A program made the position numbers and the translations under genes. A DNA stretch of 64,000 nucleotides from contig NZ_BBYM01000033.1 of the NCBI RefSeq assembly GCF_001570405.1, forward strand, positions 1 to 64,000. Direction: 5' to 3'. The notes under the pieces are model-generated. The model worked only from the letters and a program-made list of their open reading frames with translations, was not told the DNA's origin and searched no databases. Within the stretch, counting starts at the first letter, position 1, and every line of letters starts with the position of its first letter. Source of the DNA: Microtetraspora niveoalba (GTDB lineage Bacteria > Actinomycetota > Actinomycetes > Streptosporangiales > Streptosporangiaceae). Positions 44,030 to 51,946 of the stretch are shown one piece after another.

Positions 44030-44371
44030 ATGTCGACCGCTTACGTAGTAGTCACGATCCTGGCCGCGGCGTGGGTCGGTTTCTCGGCCCTTTCGGTCTT
44101 CATCCGCGCCAAGTGGGTGGTGGGGCCGCTGGCCGAGTACGGCGTACCCCAGGCCGCCTGGCCCTGGCTGGGCGTCGCCAAGGCCGCGGGAGCCGCCGGC
44201 CTGGTCGTCGGCCTGGCCGTCCCGCCGATCGGCCTCGCCGCCGGCATCGGCCTGGTGATCTATTTCGCCGGCGCCGTCATCACCGTGCTCCGCGCCCGTT
44301 CCTACAAGCACGTCCCCTTCCCACTGCTGTACCTGGCACCGGTCGCCGTCGCCATGGCGCTCGGCGCGTAG
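44030..44371 (+). CDS. DoxX-like small membrane protein
   Basis: 113 aa from the ATG at 44030, preceded by AGGAGA at seven bases. Four membrane helices are visible: about 4-22, 44-62, 66-88 and 95-112. Features typical of DoxX-like family members are the loop KWVVGPLAEYGVPQAAWPWL, then GVAKAAGAAGLVVGL and RARSYKHVPFPLLYLAPV. The biochemical role of such short DoxX-like proteins is not known. It follows the decayed oxidoreductase and may once have been in an operon with it. Confidence 0.85.
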   Translation: MSTAYVVVTILAAAWVGFSALSVFIRAKWVVGPLAEYGVPQAAWPWLGVAKAAGAAGLVVGLAVPPIGLAAGIGLVIYFAGAVITVLRARSYKHVPFPLLYLAPVAVAMALGA

Positions 44372-44384
44372 CGGCCGGGTGCGG

Positions 44385-45557
44385 CTAGGAGGAGAAGACC
44401 AGGATCGATGCGGTGAAGCCGTGGACGTGGTTCTGCCCGGCGACCGGGCCCAGCTCTCCTGCGGCGAAGAATCCGGCCACGCCGATGGGCCCGAGCGTGT
44501 CCCGTACCGCGAGGGCGTCGTGGTCGGCCGAGCCGAACATGGCAGATCCCCGGCCGTTGCAGGAGAACAGCAGAGCCCCGTCCACCCGGCCGCCCGCGTT
44601 CACGTGCTCGTCGAGCAGGTGGTAGAGGTCCTCGTCGGCGGTCTCGGCGTCCCTGACCTGGAAGCGGACGGTCCGGCCGATGTCCACCACGTCCCCGATG
44701 GCGACGGCCTCCCGCTCGGGGTCGATGCCGAGCACGCCCCTGATGAGGAAGTCTCCGCGTTCGTGGCGTTCGGCGTACTCGTCCATGGCGAGGCCGATCT
44801 GCAGCCCGGACGCGACGAGCTCACGGTCCGCCTCGCCGAGCCCGCTCACGATGTCCTCCAGGCGGGCGAGCGCGGGCTGGCCGGCCAGTTCGAGCAGCAG
44901 GTTGTCCTCGGCGCGGGTGACGACCATCGTCGGTCCGATCGGGCGGCAGCCCTGGCTCACCACGGTGCTCACCTTCAGCGCCCCGCCGAGGACGACGCCG
45001 ATGGCGCCCTCCGTGTACGTCTCGCCGTCCGCGAAGAGCCGTACCGAGTCGCGGCCGGCGAGCGCGTTGGCGAGGCCGCCGATGATCGGCAGGTTGCCGA
45101 GCACCTCGGAGGAGTGCTCCACGAACGCGTCCGTCGGGAACGTGTACGGGTCGGCGAGCAGGATGGCGACCCTGTCCTCCGGCCCGCGTTCCGGCAGGCC
45201 GATGACCACGAAACGATCCTCGGTGCGGAGCGTCTCAAGCGCGAAGGTCGTCACCTCGGCGTCGCCGAGCGTGGCGGCCCAGGCGCTGACCGACGGCCGG
45301 AGCTCCACTCCCTGCGCGTCCCCGATCACGCCGGTGGCGCTGCACCCGATCACGTGCGCGTCGGGGGACACCATGGACATGGCGCGCTGCCCGGCGCGCG
45401 TGACGTCGTCGGCATCGTCCCCGCAGATGAAGAAGCACACCAGGTCGGGCCGTCCGGACAGCCCGGCGAGGGCCTGCCGGATGGCGGCCTCGGCCGTCTC
45501 CACGAGATCCGTGCCCACGGCGAGACCATCGGCGAATCGGCTTGTCAAAACCGCCAT
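44385..45557 (-). CDS. Stand-alone FIST-domain sensor protein
   Basis: 390 aa, ATG with GGAGGCGAGACG upstream. The N-terminal FIST domain (about 30-215; VCFFICGDDADDVTRAGQ, SPDAHVIGCSATGVIGDAQG, IIGGLANAL) and the C-terminal FIST_C domain (about 225-370; DFLIRGVLGIDPEREAVAIG then ALLFSCNGRG...GVAGFFAAGELGPVAG) are both complete. FIST proteins are thought to bind small ligands such as amino acids and are usually attached to kinases or cyclases. Here no output domain is fused, so it should signal through a partner. It is divergent from the MoxR-type gene across 172 bases. Confidence 0.92.
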   Translation of the reverse strand: MAVLTSRFADGLAVGTDLVETAEAAIRQALAGLSGRPDLVCFFICGDDADDVTRAGQRAMSMVSPDAHVIGCSATGVIGDAQGVELRPSVSAWAATLGDAEVTTFALETLRTEDRFVVIGLPERGPEDRVAILLADPYTFPTDAFVEHSSEVLGNLPIIGGLANALAGRDSVRLFADGETYTEGAIGVVLGGALKVSTVVSQGCRPIGPTMVVTRAEDNLLLELAGQPALARLEDIVSGLGEADRELVASGLQIGLAMDEYAERHERGDFLIRGVLGIDPEREAVAIGDVVDIGRTVRFQVRDAETADEDLYHLLDEHVNAGGRVDGALLFSCNGRGSAMFGSADHDALAVRDTLGPIGVAGFFAAGELGPVAGQNHVHGFTASILVFSS

Positions 45558-45729
45558 CGTCTCGCCTCCTCCTGTCGACCTGCTGGGCCACTGATGTGTC
45601 CCGAATTGCCCTCTTGCCCGATTCTCCCCACTAATAGGGGAACGACGCACAATAGCCGTCACGCAATAGTCAAGATCACAATGCGTATCGAGGTGCCGGA
45701 TCTCCCGGCCTGGACGTAGTCTCGACTGC

Positions 45730-47139
45730 GTGCACAAATCGCCCGCACCCGCTCTGAGCACTCTGCGCGAGCTGCGCGAGAGTGGACACGTCCATCGGAC
45801 CGTGAAGGCCGAGATCCGCGAGAACCTCCTCGGCCGGCTGCGCTCGGGAGAGCCCCGGTTCCCCGGCATCGTCGGTTTCGACGACTCCGTGCTCCCGCAC
45901 CTGGAGCGCGCGCTGATCGCGGGCCACGACCTGGTGCTCCTGGGTGAGCGCGGGCAGGGCAAGACCCGGCTGATCCGCACCGTCGCCGGCCTGCTCGACC
46001 AGTGGACGCCCGTCGTCGAGGGCTGCGAGATCAACGACCACCCGTACGCCCCGGTCTGCGTCCGGTGCGTACGGCTGGCCGCCGCGCGGGGCGACGACCT
46101 GCCGGTGGCCTGGCGGCACCGCGACGACCGCTACAGCGAGAAGCTCGCCACGCCGGACACCTCCGTGGGCGACCTCATCGGCGACGTGGACCCGATCAAG
46201 ATCGCCGAGGGCCGCACGCTCGGCGACCCCGAGACCGTCCACTACGGCCTGGTGCCGCGCACCAACCGGGGCGTCTTCTCGGTCAACGAGCTGCCCGACC
46301 TCGCCGAACGCATCCAGGTCTCGCTGCTCAACGTGCTGGAGGAGCGCGACATCCAGGTCCGCGGGTACAACCTGCGCCTGCCCCTCGACATCCTGCTGAT
46401 CGCCAGCGCCAACCCCGAGGACTACACCAACCGCGGCCGCATCATCACACCGCTCAAGGACCGGTTCGGCGCGGAGATCCGCACGCACTATCCGCGCACC
46501 GTCGCCGACGAGCTGGTCCTCATCCGGCAGGAGGCCGCGCTGCGCGAGCTCGGCGCCGACCTTCCCGACCACCTCGTCGAGGTCATCGCCCGGTTCACCC
46601 GGCTGGTACGCGAGTCCACCGCCGTGGACGGCCGCTCCGGCGTCTCCGCGCGGTTCTCGATCGCCGCCGCCGAGACCGCCGCCGCCTCCGCCGTACGGCG
46701 GGCCGCGCTGGCCGGCGAGGAGCGGGCCGTGGCCCGGGTGTGCGACCTGCCCGGCGTCGTCCACACGCTGCGCGGCAAGGTCGAGTTCGAGGTGAGCGAG
46801 GAGGGGCGTGAGGTCGAGGTCCTCGCCCACCTCCTGCGCCGGGCGACCGCCGAGACGTTCCGCGGCGCGCTGGGCGGGGCCGACCTGTCCGCGCTGCTCG
46901 CGCGGTTCTCCGAGGGCGCCCGGGTGGAGTCCGGCGAGCTGGTGCCGGCGACCGAGCTGCTGCGCCGCGTCGGCCGGGTGGACGGCCTGGCCCGGATCAT
47001 GTCGAGCCTGGGCATGGGCGAGGGCGACGAGTCGCCCGGTCACGCGGCGGCGGCCCTGGAGTTCACCCTCGAAGGGCTCTATCTCATGCGCCGCCTCTCC
47101 AAGGACGAGCTGGCGGGAGGCAGCGTCTACCGGACGTGA
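45730..47139 (+). CDS. MoxR/ChlI-type AAA+ ATPase
   Basis: 469 aa, GTG start. Motifs are Walker A LLGERGQGKTRLIRT (about 75-90), the insertion with INDHPYAPVCVRCVRLAAAR, then RGVFSVNELPDLAERIQVSL (Walker B-like position), IQVRGYNLRLPLDILLIASANPEDYTNRGR (sensor 1/pre-sensor insert) and a C-terminal lid helix bundle. A four-Cys-free but CVRC-containing insert is unusual and could bind metal. It works with a VWA protein, encoded two genes downstream, as a chaperone-like chelatase pair like Rv0958-Rv0959 of M. tuberculosis; the client is unknown. Confidence 0.92.
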   Translation: MHKSPAPALSTLRELRESGHVHRTVKAEIRENLLGRLRSGEPRFPGIVGFDDSVLPHLERALIAGHDLVLLGERGQGKTRLIRTVAGLLDQWTPVVEGCEINDHPYAPVCVRCVRLAAARGDDLPVAWRHRDDRYSEKLATPDTSVGDLIGDVDPIKIAEGRTLGDPETVHYGLVPRTNRGVFSVNELPDLAERIQVSLLNVLEERDIQVRGYNLRLPLDILLIASANPEDYTNRGRIITPLKDRFGAEIRTHYPRTVADELVLIRQEAALRELGADLPDHLVEVIARFTRLVRESTAVDGRSGVSARFSIAAAETAAASAVRRAALAGEERAVARVCDLPGVVHTLRGKVEFEVSEEGREVEVLAHLLRRATAETFRGALGGADLSALLARFSEGARVESGELVPATELLRRVGRVDGLARIMSSLGMGEGDESPGHAAAALEFTLEGLYLMRRLSKDELAGGSVYRT

Positions 47140-47147
47140 CCTCCTCT

Positions 47148-47199
47148 CCCTCCGAAGGCTCCCTCCGAAGGCTCCCTCCGAAGGCTCCTTCCGAAGGCC
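47148..47199. repeat. Four tandem 13-bp repeats after the MoxR-type gene
   Basis: Four head-to-tail copies of CCCTCCGAAGGCT start at 47148, 47161, 47174 and 47187 (the last is CCTTCCGAAGGCC). Each copy is nearly self-complementary (CCTCCGAAGG), so the transcript can form several alternative small hairpins. They begin nine bases after the stop codon, which suggests a terminator or a processing/attenuation element. Confidence 0.85.
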
Positions 47200-47314
47200 G
47201 GGGCCTCCTCGGACGCGTCCCGATGACCGGATCGTGACCTTCTCCGGACAACCTTTCCGGCGATGGGGACATCTCAACCAGCGCATCGATCGCTACGTGA
47301 CAGAGGTACCCATC

Positions 47315-48169
47315 ATGATCATCAGAGGTCGCGTCCCGCTCAGCGTCGCCGCCCTGGTCACGGTCGCCCTCGCCGGGGGCGCCCAGGCGGCCCAGGGCGC
47401 GACCGCGCAGCGGGCGACGAGCGGGACGGACGCCGCCCGCGCCGCGCAGACGCGCACCGTGTACGGCTTCGCCCGCCCCGACGGCGCGGGCGCGATGATC
47501 GTCAGCCCGCGCAAGGCGACGCGCAAGGGCAAGCGGTACCGGCTCACGCCGATCGCCTCCGCCAAGGAGGTCCGGGTGACGTTCGACGCGTCCGTCGACT
47601 ACCGCCGGGTCACCACCGCCTGCGACCTCAAGGAGACCGAGGGCGCCGTCGCGGTCGACGCCAAGGGCCTCGGCACCACGCGCTGCACGGACGAGGACCT
47701 GGAGTTCACGCTCGGACTCGGCCCCGTACCGGTCATGGTGACGTACGACCCGTCCACCGGCGCCGCCACCCGGGCCCGCGAGTTCCTCTACCCGCCGGAC
47801 GACCCGGTCGCCGCGTTCGGGACGGCCTCCCTGGGAGGGCGGGGCGTGGTCACGTTCACGCCGTACAAGGTGCGGCGGGTCCCGACCATGGGCTACGCCT
47901 TCGGCAAGAAGGCGGGCGCCCCGATCACGCTGCCGTACAACGGGAAGGTCGTCTTCTACCGCACCGGGCGGTCCTGCAAGGACAACTCGCAGCAACCCAC
48001 CAGCGCCGACCGGAACGGCCTCGGCACGCGGCCCTGCACCGCCGCCGACCTCACCCGCGCGCTCCGCGCCATCAAGCCCATGCAGGTGAAGGTGGAGTAC
48101 CTGACGGCGAGCCGGGAGCTCATGGAGATCCGCGAGGTCTTCCCCTGCCAGGGCGATATCTGCGGGTGA
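47315..48169 (+). CDS. Secreted protein with an internal duplication, unknown family
   Basis: 284 aa from the ATG at 47315. The signal peptide (IRGRVPLSVAALVTVALAGG) ends at AQA. The mature protein is two related halves. The first has ACDLKETEGAVAVDAKGLGT and RCTDEDLEFTLGLGPVPVMV. The second has SCKDNSQQPTSADRNGLGTR and PCTAADLTRALRAIKPMQVK. Each ends in a strand with REF or REVF, and each carries a Cys pair, so a disulfide per repeat is likely. I do not know this family. It sits between the MoxR-type and VWA genes, in the same direction, which may be accidental or functional. Confidence 0.82.
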   Translation: MIIRGRVPLSVAALVTVALAGGAQAAQGATAQRATSGTDAARAAQTRTVYGFARPDGAGAMIVSPRKATRKGKRYRLTPIASAKEVRVTFDASVDYRRVTTACDLKETEGAVAVDAKGLGTTRCTDEDLEFTLGLGPVPVMVTYDPSTGAATRAREFLYPPDDPVAAFGTASLGGRGVVTFTPYKVRRVPTMGYAFGKKAGAPITLPYNGKVVFYRTGRSCKDNSQQPTSADRNGLGTRPCTAADLTRALRAIKPMQVKVEYLTASRELMEIREVFPCQGDICG

Positions 48170-48226
48170 CGCCCTCCTCGCCCGGAAGGCCGGAGCCCCG
48201 GCCCGCGTTGCGGGTAGCGTTGTGAC

Positions 48227-50197
48227 GTGGCTTACCTGTACGGGGAGTATCACGACGGGCCCGATCCACTGGCTCCGCCGTACGACGTGCGCGCCGCCCT
48301 CGACGAGATGGGCGACGCCGTCCTGTCCGGGGCCACGCCCCTGGACGCGCTGCGCGACCTGCTGAGACGCGGCCTGCCCGGCGCCCCGGACCGGCGCGGC
48401 CTGGACGACCTGCTCCGGCAGGTACGGCGGCGCCGCCGGGAGCTGCGGTCGGGCACCCGGCTCGACGGGACGCTGGAAGAGGCCCGCGCCCTGCTGGACA
48501 AGGCGATCGGGCAGGAGCGGGCCGAGCTGCGGCGGGAGGCGGACGGGCGTCCCGGTGAACCCGGCCCGTCGGACGACGCGCGGTTCCGCGAGTCGCTCCT
48601 CGACGCGCTGCCCTCCGACACGTCGCGCGCGATCCGCGAGCTGGCCTCCTACGACTGGCGCTCGGAGCAGGCGCGGCGCACGTTCGAGGAGCTGCGCGAC
48701 CTGCTGCGCAGGGAGGTCCTCGACAGCCGGTTCCGCGGCATGCGGGACGCCCTCGCGAACCCCGACCCCGCCGCCATGGAGCGGGTCCGCCAGATGATGG
48801 CGGACCTCGACGAGATGCTCGAACGGGACGCCCGCGGCGCGCACACCCCCGACGACTTCGCCGACTTCATGCGGAAATACGGGGACATGTTCCCGGAGAA
48901 CCCGCGCAACCTCGAAGAACTCGTCGACCAGCTCGCCCGCCGGGCCGCGGCGGCGCAGCGGCTGCTGGCGTCGCTGACCCCCGAACAGCGGGCCGAGCTG
49001 GCCGGGCTGATCGAGCAGACCCTGGAGCAGGCCGGGCTGGCCGAGCAGATGCGCCGCCTCGGCGAGAGCCTGTACGCCCGGCGGCCCGACCTCGCGTGGG
49101 AGACGCCCGAACGGCTCTCCGGCGAGGACCCGACCGGCATGGGCGACGCCGTCACGGCCCTGGAGGAGCTCGCCGACCTCGGCGAGCTGGAGTCCTCCCT
49201 CCGGCAGGACTACCCAGGAGCCCGGCTCGACGACATCGACGAGGAGGCCGTACGCCGCGCGCTCGGCCGGTCCGCGGTGGACGACCTGGAGGCGCTCCAG
49301 CGCATCGAGCGCGAGCTGGAGTCCCAGGGATACCTCCGCCGCCACCGCGGCAAGCTCGAACTCACCCCCAAGGCCGTACGCCGGCTCGGCGAGACCGCGC
49401 TCCGCCGCGCCTTCTCCTCCCTTGAGTCCAGCCGCCGCGGCGACCACGACCAGCGCGACGCCGGAGCGGCGGGCGAGCTGACCGGCTCCACCCGGCCCTG
49501 GCGGTTCGGCGACGAGCAGCCGATCGACGTCGTCCGCACGATCGTCAACGCCGTACGGCGCGGCGGCGGAACGCCGATCTCCCTCTCGGTGGACGACTTC
49601 GAGATCGTGGAGACCGAGCGCAGGTCGGCGGCGGCGGTCTGCCTGCTGGTGGACCTGTCGTACTCGATGGCCCTGCGGGGCACCTGGGCGGCGGCCAAGC
49701 AGACCGCGCTGGCGCTCCAGGCGCTGGTGACCTCGAAGTTCCCGCAGGACGCCGTACAGATCATCGGGTTCTCGAACTACGCGCGGGTGCTGCGGGCCGA
49801 CGAGCTGGCCGGGCTGGAGTGGGACATGGTCCAGGGCACGAACCTGCACCACGCCCTGCTGATCGCCGGACGCCACCTGGACCGGCACCCCGACTTCGAA
49901 CCGGTCGTGCTGGTCGTCACCGACGGCGAGCCCACGGCCCACCTGATGCGCAACGGCGTCCCGCGCTTCGACTGGCCGCCGTCGCCGGAGACCCTCGAAC
50001 TCACCCTCGCCGAGGTGGACAAGATGACCCGGCGGCGGGCGACCATCAACGTGTTCATGCTGGCCGCCGACGAGCGGCTGCGCGACTTCGTCGACGAGCT
50101 CGCCCGGCGCAACGGGGGCCGGGTCTTCTCCCCCAGCGCCGAACGCCTCGGCGAGTACGTCGTGAGCGACTTCCTGCGCAGCCGCCGCGCCCGTTAG
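48227..50197 (+). CDS. VWA-domain partner of the MoxR-type ATPase
   Basis: 656 aa, GTG start. Residues 1-430 are a long, helix-rich, highly charged region. The C-terminal VWA domain (about 465-640) has the MIDAS motif DLSYS at the first position (AVCLLVDLSYSMALRG), a Thr at GTNLHHALL and Asp in LVVTDGEPTAH, all needed to bind Mg2+. Such proteins act with MoxR/ChlI ATPases in metal insertion or protein activation. It corresponds to Rv0959 of mycobacteria, whose gene lies next to the ATPase gene; here one secreted-protein gene lies between. Confidence 0.92.
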   Translation: MAYLYGEYHDGPDPLAPPYDVRAALDEMGDAVLSGATPLDALRDLLRRGLPGAPDRRGLDDLLRQVRRRRRELRSGTRLDGTLEEARALLDKAIGQERAELRREADGRPGEPGPSDDARFRESLLDALPSDTSRAIRELASYDWRSEQARRTFEELRDLLRREVLDSRFRGMRDALANPDPAAMERVRQMMADLDEMLERDARGAHTPDDFADFMRKYGDMFPENPRNLEELVDQLARRAAAAQRLLASLTPEQRAELAGLIEQTLEQAGLAEQMRRLGESLYARRPDLAWETPERLSGEDPTGMGDAVTALEELADLGELESSLRQDYPGARLDDIDEEAVRRALGRSAVDDLEALQRIERELESQGYLRRHRGKLELTPKAVRRLGETALRRAFSSLESSRRGDHDQRDAGAAGELTGSTRPWRFGDEQPIDVVRTIVNAVRRGGGTPISLSVDDFEIVETERRSAAAVCLLVDLSYSMALRGTWAAAKQTALALQALVTSKFPQDAVQIIGFSNYARVLRADELAGLEWDMVQGTNLHHALLIAGRHLDRHPDFEPVVLVVTDGEPTAHLMRNGVPRFDWPPSPETLELTLAEVDKMTRRRATINVFMLAADERLRDFVDELARRNGGRVFSPSAERLGEYVVSDFLRSRRAR

Positions 50198-50326
50198 CGC
50201 CGCCGGGCGCGCGACGCCGGCAAGTCAGACGATGATCGGGGCGATACCGGCGAGCGCCCGGGGTGCAATCCACCGGCGAGCGCGGCAGTTCTCCCGTGGG
50301 ATCAATGAGGGGATAACCTCAGGCGC

Positions 50327-50764
50327 ATGTCGCTTCTCGGCAAGGTGGTGCTGTGGCTCCACATCGGCTTCGCGATCTTCGCCATCGGTCCGCTGACCGC
50401 GGTGACCAGCGCCGTCCCGCGCTACATCCGCACGCGGGACGTCGCCGTCCTGCGCTATCTCCAGCGGGCGACCCGGATCTTCGGGGTGCTGACCCTGGGC
50501 GTCTTCGCCACCGGGCTGGTCCTCGGCGGCGGCAAGCTCGGCGCGCCGTACCTCTCGGCGTCGATGACGCTGTTCGTCGTCGCCCTCGCGCTCATGGTCT
50601 TCATCGAACGCGACGAAGGCGCCGCCATCCGTGCTCTCTCCAGTGAGAGCACGGAGGACGACGCCAGGGTCCAGATCGGCAGGATCGCCGCCATGGGTGG
50701 CATCGCCGCCGTGATCTGGCTGGTGATCCTGTTCCTGATGGTCTTCTTCGACCCGACGTCCTGA
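50327..50764 (+). CDS. Small four-helix membrane protein (DUF2269-like)
   Basis: 145 aa, ATG start (MSLLGKVVLWLHIGFAIFAI). Four hydrophobic segments (about 5-25, 48-68, 78-96 and 122-143) are separated by short charged loops. A His in helix 1 (WLHIGFAIFAIGP) is typical of DUF2269-like proteins, and the charged loop ESTEDDARVQIGR lies before the last helix. Function is unknown. It is convergent with metB, with four bases between the stops. Confidence 0.75.
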   Translation: MSLLGKVVLWLHIGFAIFAIGPLTAVTSAVPRYIRTRDVAVLRYLQRATRIFGVLTLGVFATGLVLGGGKLGAPYLSASMTLFVVALALMVFIERDEGAAIRALSSESTEDDARVQIGRIAAMGGIAAVIWLVILFLMVFFDPTS

Positions 50765-50768
50765 CCCG

Positions 50769-51908
50769 TCAGCCGAGCGCCTGGGACAGGTCGGCGAGCA
50801 GGTCGTCGACCGTCTCGATGCCGACCGACAGGCGGACGAGGTCGCCGGGCACCTCAAGCGGCGACCCGGCCGCCGACGCGTGGGTCATCCGTCCCGGATG
50901 CTCGATCAGCGACTCGACGCCGCCGAGCGACTCGCCGAGCGTGAACAGCCGCGTCCGGTCGCAGACGTCCACCGCGGCCTGCTCGCCCCCGGCCACCCGG
51001 AACGACACCATCCCGCCGTAACGCCGCATCTGCTTGGCCGCGACCTCGTGCCCCGGGTGCTCGGGCAGCCCCGGATAGAGCACCTGGGTCACCTTCGGAT
51101 GGGACGCCAGCAACTCGACCACCCGCTCGGCGTTGTCGCAGTGCCGCTCCATCCGTACGGCGAGCGTCTTGAGCCCGCGCAGCGTCAGCCACGCGTCGAA
51201 GGGCCCGGCCACCGCGCCCATGGCGTTCTGGTGGTAGGCGAGCCGCTCGCCCAGCTCCGCCGACGCCGCCACCAGCGCGCCGCCGACGACGTCCGAGTGC
51301 CCCCCGACGTACTTCGTCGTCGAGTGGACCACCACGTCCGCGCCGAGCGCGATCGGCTGCTGCAGGTACGGCGAGGCGAACGTGTTGTCCACCGCCAGCA
51401 GCGCGCCCGCGTCGTGCGCGACCGACGCCAGCGCCGCTATGTCGGCGATGCCGAGCAGCGGGTTGGTGGGCGTCTCGACCCAGATCACCTTCGTCTCGGG
51501 GCGCACCGCCGCGCGGACCGCGTCCACGTCGCCGAGCGGCACCGGGTCGTAGGACACGCCCCACCGCTCCAGCACCTTGGCGAACAGCCGGAACGTGCCG
51601 CCGTACGCGTCGTCCGGGATCAGCACGTGGTCGCCGGGGGCGCACACCGTACGCAGCAGGGTGTCCTCGGCGGCGAGCCCGGAGGCGAACGCCAGCCCGC
51701 GCGCGCCTCCCTCGACGGCGGCGAGGCACTCCTCGAGCGCGGTCCTGGTCGGGTTGGCCGACCGGCTGTACTCGTAGCCCGCGCGGAGCCCGCCCACGCC
51801 GTCCTGCTTGTACGTGGACACCGCGTAGATGGGAGGAACGACCGCGCCCGTGTGCGGATCGGCCTCCTGGCCCGCGTGAATGGCCAGCGTCTCGAAACCT
51901 TCGTTCAT
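50769..51908 (-). CDS. metB: Cystathionine gamma-synthase
   Basis: 379 aa, ATG start (MNEGFETLAIHAGQEADPHT). PLP-dependent Cys/Met metabolism enzyme joining cysteine to an activated homoserine to give cystathionine. The PLP lysine is K199 in VHSTTKYVGGHSD. The family landmarks YEYSRSANPTRTALEECLAA, ASGLAAEDTLL, DAYGGTFRLF and WVETPTNPLL are intact. GGESLGGVESL-type motif reads LGESLGGVESLIEHP. The cbs gene lies 38 bases upstream on the same strand, so the operon covers both halves of transsulfuration. Gamma-lyase activity cannot be excluded by sequence. Confidence 0.93.
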   Translation of the reverse strand: MNEGFETLAIHAGQEADPHTGAVVPPIYAVSTYKQDGVGGLRAGYEYSRSANPTRTALEECLAAVEGGARGLAFASGLAAEDTLLRTVCAPGDHVLIPDDAYGGTFRLFAKVLERWGVSYDPVPLGDVDAVRAAVRPETKVIWVETPTNPLLGIADIAALASVAHDAGALLAVDNTFASPYLQQPIALGADVVVHSTTKYVGGHSDVVGGALVAASAELGERLAYHQNAMGAVAGPFDAWLTLRGLKTLAVRMERHCDNAERVVELLASHPKVTQVLYPGLPEHPGHEVAAKQMRRYGGMVSFRVAGGEQAAVDVCDRTRLFTLGESLGGVESLIEHPGRMTHASAAGSPLEVPGDLVRLSVGIETVDDLLADLSQALG

Positions 51909-51946
51909 GGCGAACGCAACCTTCCCCAAGTGATTTCGTTCCGGCG

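Noticed and set aside
50225-50326. Segment resembling part of an FMN riboswitch (GGGGTGCAATCCACCGGCG) before a small membrane protein gene
   Set aside because: Only one helix region is similar; the other conserved FMN-riboswitch segments are missing, the downstream gene is not a riboflavin gene, and the similarity partly comes from a repeated CCGGCGAGCGC.
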